A stretch of 33,291 bases of DNA, taken from contig CAYMYI010000039.1 of NCBI GenBank assembly GCA_964394585.1, positions 1 to 33,291 of the forward strand, in the 5' to 3' direction. A program made the position numbers and the translations under genes. A model generated the notes under the pieces. It saw only the letters and a list, made by a program, of their open reading frames with translations. It was not told the DNA's origin and ran no database searches. This DNA comes from CAYUJH01 sp964394585. Its GTDB lineage: Bacteria; Bacteroidota; Bacteroidia; Cytophagales; Flammeovirgaceae. Below, piece by piece: positions 15,850 through 25,115 of the stretch (the first letter of the stretch is position 1; the number at the start of each line of letters is the position of its first letter).

Positions 15850-16449
15850 TCATTGTATGATTTTTTCAAAGACCCACGTGGATTCATCAAATACTAAAGA
15901 AACAATGCCCGCGGTTTGTATAGTTGCTGCGTTGCTTTCAGGTTTCCAATGCACATTGTGAAAGGGATGCTGCGGTAAAGGACTGGCGGAAATGAACTGC
16001 AACGCTGTTTGTGCTGGTAGCCACTTTCGGTATGTTTGCTCAGCGGGAATCCATGTGCCGCGCCACGATTCTACATATGCCACAATTGGGGTCTGGCTTG
16101 TCCATGCTTCTAACGCCAGAACTTCGCTGAAATCAGAAAGCAATACGTTCAACGGTTGCATTCCCAAGTGTGCTAAACAGTTCGGCGTACTCACTTCATC
16201 CAATCGATGTAGTGTGTAATAAGGGGCTTGCGGAACAAGCATTTGCTGTATTTTTTCTACCTCGTTTGTAAGGCAAAATACTTCATCTACTTTGGTGCCA
16301 AATGCCAGCAAAGAGGGGAGTGCCTCGGCAGTAGCACAGAGTGTACTGCCCCATTCTAACAGCTGAGCGAGTACCTCGCGGTTTGGGTAAGGCGTAGCCA
16401 CCAAAATGGTGGGCTCTTGACCTTCTTTCACAAAATGATGCGACGACAT
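15850..16449 (-). CDS. Degenerate thiamine pyrophosphokinase-like protein
   Basis: The N-terminus (MSSHHFVKEGQEPTILVA...) and the general layout resemble the thiamine diphosphokinase proteins that Bacteroidota encode with an MSSHH-type start. The matching positions of the catalytic region look changed. Where the family has an aspartate-containing DGA segment and then GDFDS, this protein has CATAEALPSLLAFGTKVDEVFCLTN, with those acidic residues lost. The C-terminal half (about 100-199) keeps the beta-strand pattern (NVLLSDFSEVLALEAW, PIVAYV, GIVSLVFDESTWVFEKI) of the thiamine-binding domain. I infer a catalytically weakened or repurposed paralogue. The family assignment is from memory of family sequence, not a search. 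It lies tail-to-tail with the small charged protein gene, which ends 31 bases away. Confidence 0.55.
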   Translation of the reverse strand: MSSHHFVKEGQEPTILVATPYPNREVLAQLLEWGSTLCATAEALPSLLAFGTKVDEVFCLTNEVEKIQQMLVPQAPYYTLHRLDEVSTPNCLAHLGMQPLNVLLSDFSEVLALEAWTSQTPIVAYVESWRGTWIPAEQTYRKWLPAQTALQFISASPLPQHPFHNVHWKPESNAATIQTAGIVSLVFDESTWVFEKIIQ

Positions 16450-16536
16450 AATTTCAAATACTGAATGTTAAGGTAGCTTAGAAAAACCATTGCGAAAATA
16501 AGAATAGGGTACAATTTCTTAATTTTACCCATTGTG

Positions 16537-19500
16537 ATGGATTTCTCGATGAATATGAAACGACCAGCCCTACTCATTTTTCTACTCTCTTGGCTTGCGG
16601 TGCTTAGCCATGCACAGACACCCGGTACATTTGCTCCTACCCCCGAAGAAATTGACTATATAAAAAATAAGTTGATTGCGCGAGAGGGGAGTAATCCTGA
16701 TACGCTGATTTATCTGCCCGTACAACCCCACGTGGTTACTAACCTCTCTGGCGAGGGGGTTACCAATACCGAGTTGAGTGCCGGAATTGCCACTGTAAAC
16801 CGCTATTTTGCCGGTGTTGGCGTGCAGTTTTACCTCAGAGCCCCTATAACATTTAGTAACTTAAACCTAACTGATTTTAATCGCTTTTCTGAAGAACCAA
16901 TACTCTTAGCCGAAAGTAGTGTAGGAAATGCTATCAACCTCTACTGTCTTAACACTGTACAAGATTTTAGTGCAAATGAGGTTTGGGGATATACCTATTT
17001 CCCTAACAGCCCGTTAAAGAATGCTATTTTTGCACGCAAAAGTGCATTCGCCAATGCACGAGAACTTACTCGTTTATTTGCACATTACTTTGGTTTATTA
17101 AATACCTACGAAATTGCAGCCGGTGCAGAAGCGCCCGATAGTACTAACTGCGGCACAACAGGGGATTTGATTTGCGATACTGCAGCAGATGTTGCCACCG
17201 GCATAACGGTAGATACTACCAGTTGTACACACAATGGTGCTACAGTAGATGCAGCTGCAGGGGGCAATTACGAATTTGCCCCAATTGGAAACCCGATGTC
17301 GGCTCATCCAAATGCATGCCTGGTAGGGTTTAGTCCACAACAGAAAACACGCTTACTGGCTGGAGTGCTTGATCGGCTCGAGAACGATACGCTCGATGCA
17401 CCAGCAGATCTAGTGCTTTTGCCAGCAGCATTTCAAGGGCAGAATTTTGGGCGATATACCACGCTTTCATGGACTGATATTGCCGATAATGAGCTGGGCT
17501 TCTGGCTTGAGCGCTCCACCAGACCTGATAGTGGCTTTGTGATGATTGCAGGCTTGCCCGCTAATGCGGGCACTTACCTTGATTCTACCGTGGTTGCGGG
17601 GCAAGATTATTACTACCGACTCACCCCGGCTAATAGCGGTTTTTCGTATAGTGAAGTGCTCGAAGTGAAAGCCAAGGACGCCCATTGTACCCCTATCTAC
17701 ACCGAAGATTGCACGGTAAGCTCTATTAAGCGATTTGAAATAGCTAGCATAGGACTAAACGCAACGTATGCCTCTTGCACACCTAGTCAGTTTCGGGTAA
17801 CCGATGCATCTCATTTGGAACTTCGTGCAGGGCTTGCCTATAATTTTTCCATTGAGTTTGCCGGCGACCCACAGCAAATGGCTATTTGGCTCGATTGGAA
17901 CCGCGACGGTACGTTCTCTGCCGATGAGTTAGCCTTTGAAAACACAGTAGCAATTCCACTGATATATGGTAATTCTTTTCAAGTCCCGGTTACTGTAAGT
18001 AATGGCTTGGTACGCATGCGAGTACGCAGCCGAAAAGCTAGCGAAGGCACCGCAAGCAATCCGTGCGATTCGTTCGGGGCTGGAGAAACGCAAGATTATT
18101 GGCTCAATGTAACAGGAGGCATTACTACTTGCGCTACGTTTGATCGCAATGTATTACGGCAATTTTACGAGCAAACCAATGGAAGTGGCTGGACTTCTGC
18201 AAACAACTGGAACACCGATTTAGGCATTCAGTTTTGGGAAGGGGTTGGGGTAAATGCGCAAGGCTGTGTACAGAGTCTTTCGCTCTCCAACCGAAACATT
18301 ACCGGAGAGCTTCCTCCCATTCTTTTTTTATTAAACGGGTTGACCTTTTTAGATCTTTCCAATAATGCCATTACCGGGGCAATCCCGACGGACATTCAAA
18401 AACTGTCGAATTTGGAAGTGCTCTCTCTTGATAGAAACCAACTTTCAGGGGAAATCCCTTCGGAGTTAGGGCTATTGCGTAACCTCACTTTTGTGGAGTT
18501 GGACAACAACCGGCTTAGTGGTGCAGTCCCCGAATCGCTTACACAACTCCCGCTTACAGGGCTTGATCTCAAAAATAATGAACTCACCAGCCTCCCCGAT
18601 TTTTCGGTGATTTCCAACTGGAATGTGGGCAGCACCGGCCTCGAGGTGCAAAATAACCGACTTTCGTTCGACGACATCTTGCCTCATCTTTCCATTGATG
18701 ACTTTGAATATACGCCTCAAAAAACGCTCATTACCCCCGATACCATCACTGTACCCCAGGGTACCCCTGCTGTGATTGACCTCGGCATTGACGGTAATGT
18801 ACCTGATAACGTCTATCGCTGGCGCAAAGACTTTCAGTTTTTAGCTGAAACCGATTCTAACCGTTGGGTAACCGATACTACAGCGCTACCGGGCTTGTAC
18901 AAATTCGATGTAACGGTATCTAACCCACGTGTACCATCGCTCACATTGCTGATGGATTTGGTAAATCCTATTTATGTAAATGTAGTACCTACCGATTCCA
19001 CTGCATTAGTGGCACTTTATAATAGTACCAATGGCGCCAGGTGGAATGTACCATGGGACTTAGAAGAACCCGTTCAAAATTGGTTTGGGCTGAGTTTTAC
19101 CCCCGAAGGAAGGGTGCGTCGCATTAGTTTGGTGGGGAACAATCTGCGCGGAACGCTTCCTGAAGAAATGCGTTACCTCACAGAACTTACCGATTTACGT
19201 TTGGCAAATAACGAGCTATCCGGGGAGTTACCGCAAGCCCTCACACAGCTTACAAAGCTTCGGATACTTTGGTTGTATCAAAACAAGCTGAGCGGCACCC
19301 TCCCCGAAGATATTCATCAGCTTACCGCTCTTGAAGAAATACTACTATACCAAAACCAGTTCTCTGGCGAAATTCCTGCTAGCTTAGGGCAACTTACACA
19401 GTTAAAATCAGTCATTTTAAATAATAATCAGTTAGAAGGCACTGTGCCTGCGTCCTTTCAAAACCTTACCCAGCTTGAAGTACTCGATATTGCGAACAAT

Positions 19501-22482
19501 CAGATTGTAGGTTTCCCAAATCTCTCAGAAATTACAACATGGGGCGGCTTTTTCGGTATTGGAGGGCTTAACATACAGCATAATCGGCTCTCTTTTGATG
19601 ATATCATCCCGAATGTAAACGTACTCAATGTAACGTACAGCCCTCAAGATACAGTGGGGCAAGCAACGCAAATCATTTTAACGGAAGGGCAATCGTATCG
19701 TATCGAACTTGCCATTGACGATACCCTTTCAGGAAACCTCTACCAATGGTACCGCGATGGAGAGCCTTTTGTTACCGCTGACTCTAACCGTTTAACGGTG
19801 AACGAAATAGGAGTTTACACCTGCGAAATTACCAATACTGCTGCTCCTCAGCTTACTTTGCGTTCCTATCCGGTAACGCTAACCATTCCCTCGCCCGATT
19901 CGATTCATTTAGCAAGGATTTACGAAAAAATGAATGGCGATAACTGGACACGTCCGTGGGATTTATCGGCATCTATTGCTACATGGAACGGGGTAACCTT
20001 AAATCGCTTTGGGCGCGTAACCAAACTCGATTTATCGAACAATAACCTACAAGGTGAAGTGCCTTTTGATCTTCAGTTTATCGATCAATTGGAAGAACTG
20101 AACCTTTCGGGAAATGCAATTATGGCGCTACCGAACCTGATAACACGGCTCACTCAGCTCAAACGGCTCGATATTAGCCGCAATGCGATGCAAGGCTCGT
20201 TCCCGGCGCAACTTTACCAAATAGAAAGTTTGCGGTATCTCAATGCAATGTTCAACCAATTTTCAGGGGCAATTTCCGAGGAGATTACCCAGTTGATAAA
20301 TTTAGAGTTTTTAGGACTTTCCGTAAATAACCTGACCAGCCTCCCCGACTTGAGCAATATGCCAAAACTGGGTACTGGTTTTGAAGGCCGCCTACTCCTA
20401 CAAGCCAATCGGTTTACCTTTGCCGATATCTTACCCAATATTAATGTTCCCGGTGTTTTGTACTCGTTGCAACAAGAACTAGGCACTGGCGGAACCATCG
20501 TATTACCCGAAGGCGAAACCTATACTATTGAGCTAGGAATTGATAGCGCGTTATCGGATAATGTGTACCGATGGACTCGCAACGGACAAACCATTGCGGG
20601 GGCAACGGGGCAAGCCTATGAGGTAAGCCAATCGGGGCTATACCGTTGCGAGATTACCAACCCTCGTGTACCCGAACTTACGTTATCGAGCAAAGCAGTG
20701 CTCGTGCAAAATCCTACACTGGATTCCCTGGCATTGGTATCGTTATATGAAAGTGCCAATGGAGCAAGCTGGAGTAATCCGTGGGATTTATCGCAGCCGA
20801 TGGAAACATGGCAAGGGGTTACGCTCGATGCGGTGCGCAGTGTACAAGCGCTCGATTTATCGAATCGGCAGCTGAGTGGCTCGTTACCCGAAGGGCTGCG
20901 TACGCTTCCTTCTTTACAAACTTTAGACCTATCGAACAATCAGCTTACCGGTGAAATACCCGCAGAAATCGGAGAAATTGAAACATTAACGGCGATTAAT
21001 CTTTCCTTTAATCAACTTTCGGGAACACCTCCTGAAACCTTAACGACCCTACCTCTCTTAGAAAATTTATGGTTGCACGATAACCAATTCACCGGCTTAC
21101 CTGCGTTTTCTGCCAATAACCCATGGAGTACCGATTTTCAAGGAGGTCTACAAGTGCAAAATAACTTACTCACTTTTGAAGATTTGCTGCCCAGCCGCAG
21201 TGTGCCCAACTATCGGTATGCTCCGCAGAGCGATGTAGGAAATGCACCAACGTTGGTACAATATTTCCAACAGGTAGTTGAGTATCAGCTAGAAGTGGAT
21301 GAGGCTGTAACCACTAACCGCTACCGTTGGTTTAACGACGACGACGAATTGATTGAGCAATCGGCGGTGAACCGCATTTCCTTTACTACCCCCGATGTGT
21401 ACTATGGAGAAATCACCAATCCTAACTTACCGAACCTTGCGCTTCGGGTGCGCAGCATCACTGTTGTGCGGTTTGATGGGGTGGGAAATTTGCAGGCTAC
21501 TTCTGAGTCGTACCGCCGTGTAGATTTAGCGTGGGATGATAACGCAACGGATGAAACAGGATTTGTAATAGAACGCCGAACTGCTGAGAGTGGCAGTTTT
21601 TTACCTATACGTACGGTTTCTGCAAACGATACCACTTACTCAGATGTGGGCTTAACAGATGGAACTACCTATTGGTATCGCGTCCAGACTGCTGCCGAAG
21701 CGGGTAATTCGTTTTATAGCGATACAGTAGAAGTATCCACCCCTTCCATCGATTTTACTGCAAACCCCACCACTGTGCTAATCGGGGAGAGTAGTACCTT
21801 AAGCGTACAGTCGAGTATTACTCCTGCCAGCGTTGTATGGCAATTTGGCGAAATAGCTAATATCTCAACCTCAACGGAGCTTCAACCAACACTTACGTTT
21901 CAAAATGGTGACGGCACGTTAGATGTAACCCTGCGAGCAATCAGTAGCCGAGGCGATACTGCCACGCTGCAGAAAGAAAGCTACATCACGGTAGTATGTC
22001 CCGATGTACAACCCGTCATTTTGGTTGATCGGTTTATTCTTATTTCAACCGCATCGGATCGTTACCAATGGCTGAAAGATGGTGAACCTCTTGAAGGAGA
22101 TACGGCACAGCAGTTTGTGGTACTCGAACCAGGCGAATACCAGGTGCAAACTACCGATGCTCTCGGTTGTGTGGGGGTATCGAACCCGGTACAAATCAAC
22201 GTAACTTCCTTAGAAGATAGCTCCGGCAGCTTACACGTAAGTATATTCCCCAATCCTACTTCCGATGTCCTGACAGTACAAATTCCTCGTTCCGCAGGAA
22301 ATGAAGTTGCCCTTACAATACTCAATACCATGGGGCAACCGCTGCACTTATCGGTTGAGCGCACCCAAAAAGGCACTTTCTGGGAATGGAATTATTCCCT
22401 ACAAAGGGTACCAAAAGGCATGTATTGGGTTAAAGTTCAAACAAAAACAGGCATATATACGCAAAGAATTATTCGTCATTAA
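16537..22482 (+). CDS. Giant secreted LRR/Ig-like protein with pseudo-M43 domain and T9SS sorting domain
   Basis: This 1981-residue surface protein has a signal peptide ending SHAQ (the start could also be the ATG at 16549 or 16555; a GTG at 16534 gives one more codon). The domains in order: an M43/pappalysin-like region (about 40-280) whose zinc motif has decayed; a fibronectin III-like domain (about 290-382); a GEVED domain (about 384-528, WLDWNRDGTFSADE); and four tandem modules starting near residues 537, 821, 1122 and 1397. Each module has plant-type leucine-rich repeats (LxxLxLSNNxLxGxIP) followed by an Ig-like block. Then come a second FN3 (about 1648-1736), a PKD-like domain (about 1738-1820), an Ig-like domain (about 1821-1892) and a T9SS type A sorting domain (about 1902-1982, VSIFPNPTSDVL). 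It is likely an adhesin or recognition protein on the outer surface; the ligand is unknown. Confidence 0.9.
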   Translation: MDFSMNMKRPALLIFLLSWLAVLSHAQTPGTFAPTPEEIDYIKNKLIAREGSNPDTLIYLPVQPHVVTNLSGEGVTNTELSAGIATVNRYFAGVGVQFYLRAPITFSNLNLTDFNRFSEEPILLAESSVGNAINLYCLNTVQDFSANEVWGYTYFPNSPLKNAIFARKSAFANARELTRLFAHYFGLLNTYEIAAGAEAPDSTNCGTTGDLICDTAADVATGITVDTTSCTHNGATVDAAAGGNYEFAPIGNPMSAHPNACLVGFSPQQKTRLLAGVLDRLENDTLDAPADLVLLPAAFQGQNFGRYTTLSWTDIADNELGFWLERSTRPDSGFVMIAGLPANAGTYLDSTVVAGQDYYYRLTPANSGFSYSEVLEVKAKDAHCTPIYTEDCTVSSIKRFEIASIGLNATYASCTPSQFRVTDASHLELRAGLAYNFSIEFAGDPQQMAIWLDWNRDGTFSADELAFENTVAIPLIYGNSFQVPVTVSNGLVRMRVRSRKASEGTASNPCDSFGAGETQDYWLNVTGGITTCATFDRNVLRQFYEQTNGSGWTSANNWNTDLGIQFWEGVGVNAQGCVQSLSLSNRNITGELPPILFLLNGLTFLDLSNNAITGAIPTDIQKLSNLEVLSLDRNQLSGEIPSELGLLRNLTFVELDNNRLSGAVPESLTQLPLTGLDLKNNELTSLPDFSVISNWNVGSTGLEVQNNRLSFDDILPHLSIDDFEYTPQKTLITPDTITVPQGTPAVIDLGIDGNVPDNVYRWRKDFQFLAETDSNRWVTDTTALPGLYKFDVTVSNPRVPSLTLLMDLVNPIYVNVVPTDSTALVALYNSTNGARWNVPWDLEEPVQNWFGLSFTPEGRVRRISLVGNNLRGTLPEEMRYLTELTDLRLANNELSGELPQALTQLTKLRILWLYQNKLSGTLPEDIHQLTALEEILLYQNQFSGEIPASLGQLTQLKSVILNNNQLEGTVPASFQNLTQLEVLDIANNQIVGFPNLSEITTWGGFFGIGGLNIQHNRLSFDDIIPNVNVLNVTYSPQDTVGQATQIILTEGQSYRIELAIDDTLSGNLYQWYRDGEPFVTADSNRLTVNEIGVYTCEITNTAAPQLTLRSYPVTLTIPSPDSIHLARIYEKMNGDNWTRPWDLSASIATWNGVTLNRFGRVTKLDLSNNNLQGEVPFDLQFIDQLEELNLSGNAIMALPNLITRLTQLKRLDISRNAMQGSFPAQLYQIESLRYLNAMFNQFSGAISEEITQLINLEFLGLSVNNLTSLPDLSNMPKLGTGFEGRLLLQANRFTFADILPNINVPGVLYSLQQELGTGGTIVLPEGETYTIELGIDSALSDNVYRWTRNGQTIAGATGQAYEVSQSGLYRCEITNPRVPELTLSSKAVLVQNPTLDSLALVSLYESANGASWSNPWDLSQPMETWQGVTLDAVRSVQALDLSNRQLSGSLPEGLRTLPSLQTLDLSNNQLTGEIPAEIGEIETLTAINLSFNQLSGTPPETLTTLPLLENLWLHDNQFTGLPAFSANNPWSTDFQGGLQVQNNLLTFEDLLPSRSVPNYRYAPQSDVGNAPTLVQYFQQVVEYQLEVDEAVTTNRYRWFNDDDELIEQSAVNRISFTTPDVYYGEITNPNLPNLALRVRSITVVRFDGVGNLQATSESYRRVDLAWDDNATDETGFVIERRTAESGSFLPIRTVSANDTTYSDVGLTDGTTYWYRVQTAAEAGNSFYSDTVEVSTPSIDFTANPTTVLIGESSTLSVQSSITPASVVWQFGEIANISTSTELQPTLTFQNGDGTLDVTLRAISSRGDTATLQKESYITVVCPDVQPVILVDRFILISTASDRYQWLKDGEPLEGDTAQQFVVLEPGEYQVQTTDALGCVGVSNPVQINVTSLEDSSGSLHVSIFPNPTSDVLTVQIPRSAGNEVALTILNTMGQPLHLSVERTQKGTFWEWNYSLQRVPKGMYWVKVQTKTGIYTQRIIRH

Positions 22483-22493
22483 ATCTTATCTAC

Positions 22494-23300
22494 ATGATAC
22501 ACCTACCAGACCTGAACAAACAAGTCCGCCAAATAGCCGAACGCGCAGGCGCATTCATTGAACAAGAGTATCACCGGTTTGACCCTCAAGATATTGAATA
22601 TAAGGGATTGAACAACATGGTATCGTATGTGGATAAAACTGCCGAAAAAATGATTGTAGAAGGGTTGCGCGATATTCTCCCCGAAGCTGGTTTCATTGCG
22701 GAAGAAGGCACCGGTGAACGCAATTCCGAAGGGTATAATTGGATTATCGACCCACTCGATGGGACTACTAATTTTATACATGGCATCCCTTGTTTTTGCG
22801 TAAGTATCGCCCTTGTACATAACGAATCGCTACAAGTAGGGGTAATCTACGATCCCATTCTTAAAGAGTGCTTTCATGCCGTGAAAGGAGGGAAAGCCTA
22901 TTGCAACGAGCATCCTATCCAAGTAGCAAAAACTGAGGCACTTGCCACAGCGCTGGTCGCTACGGGTTTTCCCTATCACGATTTTGAGAAAATGCCTCAG
23001 TACATGGAAATCGTTCGCCAGCTAATGCAGAAATCGCATGGGTTGCGCCGAATGGGGTCGGCTGCCATCGATTTAGCTTATGTAGCTTGTGGCAGGTTCG
23101 ATGCCTTTTTTGAATATAACCTACATGCCTGGGATGTAGCCGCAGGTGTTTTACTAGTAGAGTGTGCAGGCGGCAGGGTAACCGATTTTCGCAATGGGGC
23201 TGATTGCGTATTTGGCAGAGAATTAATAGCGGCGAATCCACCTGTTCAAAAAGAGCTGCAGGCGCTTATTGCCCATCATTTTTACCAAGAAAATGCATGA
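22494..23300 (+). CDS. suhB: Inositol monophosphatase family protein
   Basis: This Mg-dependent phosphatase of the IMPase/SuhB family hydrolyses inositol-1-phosphate or related sugar phosphates; members also act on other small phosphates or assist rRNA processing. All metal ligands are in place: E70-E71 in GFIAEEGTGE, the signature IIDPLDGTTNF with D86 and D89, and D214 in AWDVAAGVL. The length of 268 residues is normal, and the protein is cytoplasmic. It starts 11 bases after the stop of the giant LRR gene, so some read-through transcription is likely, though no functional link is apparent. The exact substrate is not decidable from sequence, so the suhB symbol is by family only. Confidence 0.88.
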   Translation: MIHLPDLNKQVRQIAERAGAFIEQEYHRFDPQDIEYKGLNNMVSYVDKTAEKMIVEGLRDILPEAGFIAEEGTGERNSEGYNWIIDPLDGTTNFIHGIPCFCVSIALVHNESLQVGVIYDPILKECFHAVKGGKAYCNEHPIQVAKTEALATALVATGFPYHDFEKMPQYMEIVRQLMQKSHGLRRMGSAAIDLAYVACGRFDAFFEYNLHAWDVAAGVLLVECAGGRVTDFRNGADCVFGRELIAANPPVQKELQALIAHHFYQENA

Positions 23301-23379
23301 TACTACGCAATTTGTGAGTATATTCCCTAACAACAGCAAACATCTTTTATAACAACACATAAAAAAATTCTAACCTTAA

Positions 23380-24465
23380 ATGTTGAGTAAAATGGATATA
23401 GCAACCAAATTAGACTTTACTCTAGAGCGTGTTACCGAATCGCGCCTTCACGAAGTAGACTTCCCCAACTTGGTATTCGGTAAAATGTATTCAGACCACA
23501 TGTTTACAGCAGAATTTACCGGGGGGCAGTGGCATAGCTTCAAAATAGAGCCATTTCAAAATTTATCGCTCAGTCCTGCAACCTCTGCATTGCATTATGG
23601 GCAAGCTATTTTTGAAGGCATGAAAGCATACAAGAGCGAACGAGAAGATAAAGTATTACTTTTTAGAGCGGATAAAAACTTTGAGCGTTTCAATCAATCG
23701 GCAGTGCGCATATGCATGCCTCAAATCCCCGAAGAAGTTTTCATGCAAGGGCTAAAAGAATTAGTGAATTTAGATAGAGAATGGGTGCCTAACATCCCGG
23801 GGTACTCTTTGTATTTACGCCCCTTTATGTTTGCCACCGATGAGTTTATTGGGCTAAAACCATCGGGAAACTACAAATTTGTGATTTTCACCTCTCCGGT
23901 AGGTAAGTATTACTCTGAGCCAGTTCGGGTAAAGATAGAAAAGCACTATGCAAGAGCTTGCGAAGGAGGAACTGGCGCAGCCAAGTTTGCCGGTAACTAT
24001 GCCGGGTCTATGTATCCGGCACAGTTGGCACAAGAACAAGGGTTTCACCAACTGATTTGGACCGATGCCCGCGAGCATAAGTATATCGAAGAGGCAGGCA
24101 CTATGAACCTAATGTTTGTAATCGACGATACCTTACTTACAGCACCTGCAAGCGATACTATTTTACACGGTGTTACAAGGCGAAGTGTACTTGAGCTGGC
24201 GAAAGAAAAAGGTATGAATGTAGAAGAGCGACCCATCGAGGTGAAAGAAGTAGTAGAAGCTATGGAAAAAGGCACATTGCAAGAAGCTTTTGGAGCAGGT
24301 ACCGCTGCGACCGTGGCACACATCGCTATGATACACCACGAAGGCACCAATTACACCTTGCCCGCCATTGAAACACGCAACTTCTCTAATTGGGTATTGG
24401 AAGAACTAAGTGCTATTCAGCGAGGTAAGAAAGAAGACACCCGTGGCTGGATTCAAAAAGTTTAG
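23380..24465 (+). CDS. ilvE: Branched-chain amino acid aminotransferase (class II type)
   Basis: This is a PLP-dependent fold-type IV aminotransferase that interconverts valine, leucine and isoleucine with their 2-oxo acids. The pyridoxal lysine lies in CEGGTGAAKFAGNYAG (K202). Further motifs are LHYGQAIFEGMKAY (about 71-84), SLYLRPFMFATDEFIG, the EAGTMNLMFV strand and the GAGTAATVA phosphate-binding loop near the C-terminus. The 361-residue length and the LYLRP segment place it with the longer eukaryote-like group found in Bacteroidota. The ATG at 23380 is used here; the ATG at 23392 is an alternative. It is monocistronic, with its own terminator downstream, and sits next to the tmRNA gene. 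Confidence 0.93.
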   Translation: MLSKMDIATKLDFTLERVTESRLHEVDFPNLVFGKMYSDHMFTAEFTGGQWHSFKIEPFQNLSLSPATSALHYGQAIFEGMKAYKSEREDKVLLFRADKNFERFNQSAVRICMPQIPEEVFMQGLKELVNLDREWVPNIPGYSLYLRPFMFATDEFIGLKPSGNYKFVIFTSPVGKYYSEPVRVKIEKHYARACEGGTGAAKFAGNYAGSMYPAQLAQEQGFHQLIWTDAREHKYIEEAGTMNLMFVIDDTLLTAPASDTILHGVTRRSVLELAKEKGMNVEERPIEVKEVVEAMEKGTLQEAFGAGTAATVAHIAMIHHEGTNYTLPAIETRNFSNWVLEELSAIQRGKKEDTRGWIQKV

Positions 24466-24480
24466 CATTGTGTATGCCTG

Positions 24481-24517
24481 AATTCCTCCTTTCTTAAAAA
24501 CATGAGGGGGAATTTTT
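24481..24517 (+). terminator. Intrinsic terminator of ilvE
   Basis: The stem AATTCCTCC / GGGGGAATT (24481-24489 with 24506-24514) is 9 bp with one G-T pair and a 16-base loop. T residues follow. It lies 16 bases past the ilvE stop and before the tmRNA. Confidence 0.75.
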
Positions 24518-24575
24518 CAGGTTGATTGAACTTTTTGAAATGAAACGGTGTCTTACCCATTACCAAGCAATACAT

Positions 24576-24967
24576 GGGGTCGACTGGATTTGACAGGTTG
24601 CGACGCTGCATATAAGCATGCAGGCTCATCGGGTGAGAGCCTTAAAAGATAGCTCGAAACCATAACTGGCGAAGAACAATACGCTTTAGCTGCGTAAGTA
24701 AACGGATAGTTTACTCCGCTTAGTTGGTAAAGTTACCAACGGCTAACATCTCGCAAGTCCTCTGTTCTTCAGGACTTGAGTCCGGGGTGTCGCAACAGAA
24801 GAACTAGTGGGTGCTATACCGTGGGGCACTCGCGAAAACAAAGCGGTTACGGTCATGGCTGAGACGGTTGCCTGTCTTGCCTTAACCCGACAATCGAAAG
24901 GTGACTAAGCATGTAGAAAGTATGATAGTTTCCTGCTTGGACGAGGGTTCGACTCCCTCCGACTCCA
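24576..24967 (+). ncRNA. ssrA: tmRNA (ssrA)
   Basis: This is transfer-messenger RNA, which rescues stalled ribosomes by trans-translation. The 5' end GGGGTCG (24576-24582) pairs with CGACTCC near the 3' end (24960-24966) to form the acceptor stem, with one G-T pair. The T arm GAGGGTTCGACTCCCTC lies just before it. The 5' conserved block GGATTTGACAGG is present. The tag reading frame GGC GAA GAA CAA TAC GCT TTA GCT GCG TAA (24668-24697) encodes GEEQYALAA, ending in the protease-recognised YALAA of Bacteroidota tags. The 3' CCA is not encoded: the discriminator A at 24967 is followed by CTT. The length of 392 bases is usual. Its 3' end appears to be the insertion site of the island to the right. 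Confidence 0.95.
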
Positions 24968-24985
24968 CTTTATCTACATTTCTTT
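24945..24985. other. Candidate attachment site (attL) at the tmRNA 3' end
   Basis: The T arm and acceptor end of tmRNA, followed about 150 bases later by a tyrosine recombinase reading away from it, is the standard layout of an element integrated into ssrA. The expected second copy of this 3' sequence (attR) was not found in the window, so the core limits are unknown. Confidence 0.5.
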
Positions 24986-25009
24986 ACAAGAATTTATTCT
25001 TTAAAGCTC

Positions 25010-25037
25010 AAAAGCCCTCAAATATAGGGCTTTTTTT
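25010..25037 (+). terminator. Intrinsic terminator downstream of tmRNA
   Basis: The stem AAAGCCCT / AGGGCTTT (25011-25018 with 25026-25033) has a 7-base loop and is followed by a run of T. It lies 43 bases past the tmRNA 3' end. If the island is inserted at that end, this terminator came with the island and now ends the tmRNA transcript and shields the integrase. Confidence 0.85.
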
Positions 25038-25081
25038 GTTTTTTGAAAGTACCTAAATGTATATGATTTAAGAAAAAAGTA

Positions 25082-25099
25082 TACATTTGAGTGTACACT
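25082..25099 (+). promoter_or_regulatory. Candidate integrase promoter -7 box and palindromic operator
   Basis: TACATTTG (25082-25089) matches the Bacteroidota -7 consensus TAnnTTTG, 26 bases before the integrase ATG. It is followed at once by the perfect palindrome AGTGTACACT (25090-25099), with a related GTATAC just upstream. I see no good -33 TTTG at standard spacing, so this is tentative. The palindrome at the expected transcription start could be a repressor site. Confidence 0.35.
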
Positions 25100-25115
25100 T
25101 TTTCAAAGAATCGCC

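Noticed and set aside
18142..21470. Periodic repeats in the LRR gene as a CRISPR-like array
   Set aside because: The repeats are at the protein level in one long open frame, with variable DNA and no constant repeat-spacer pattern.
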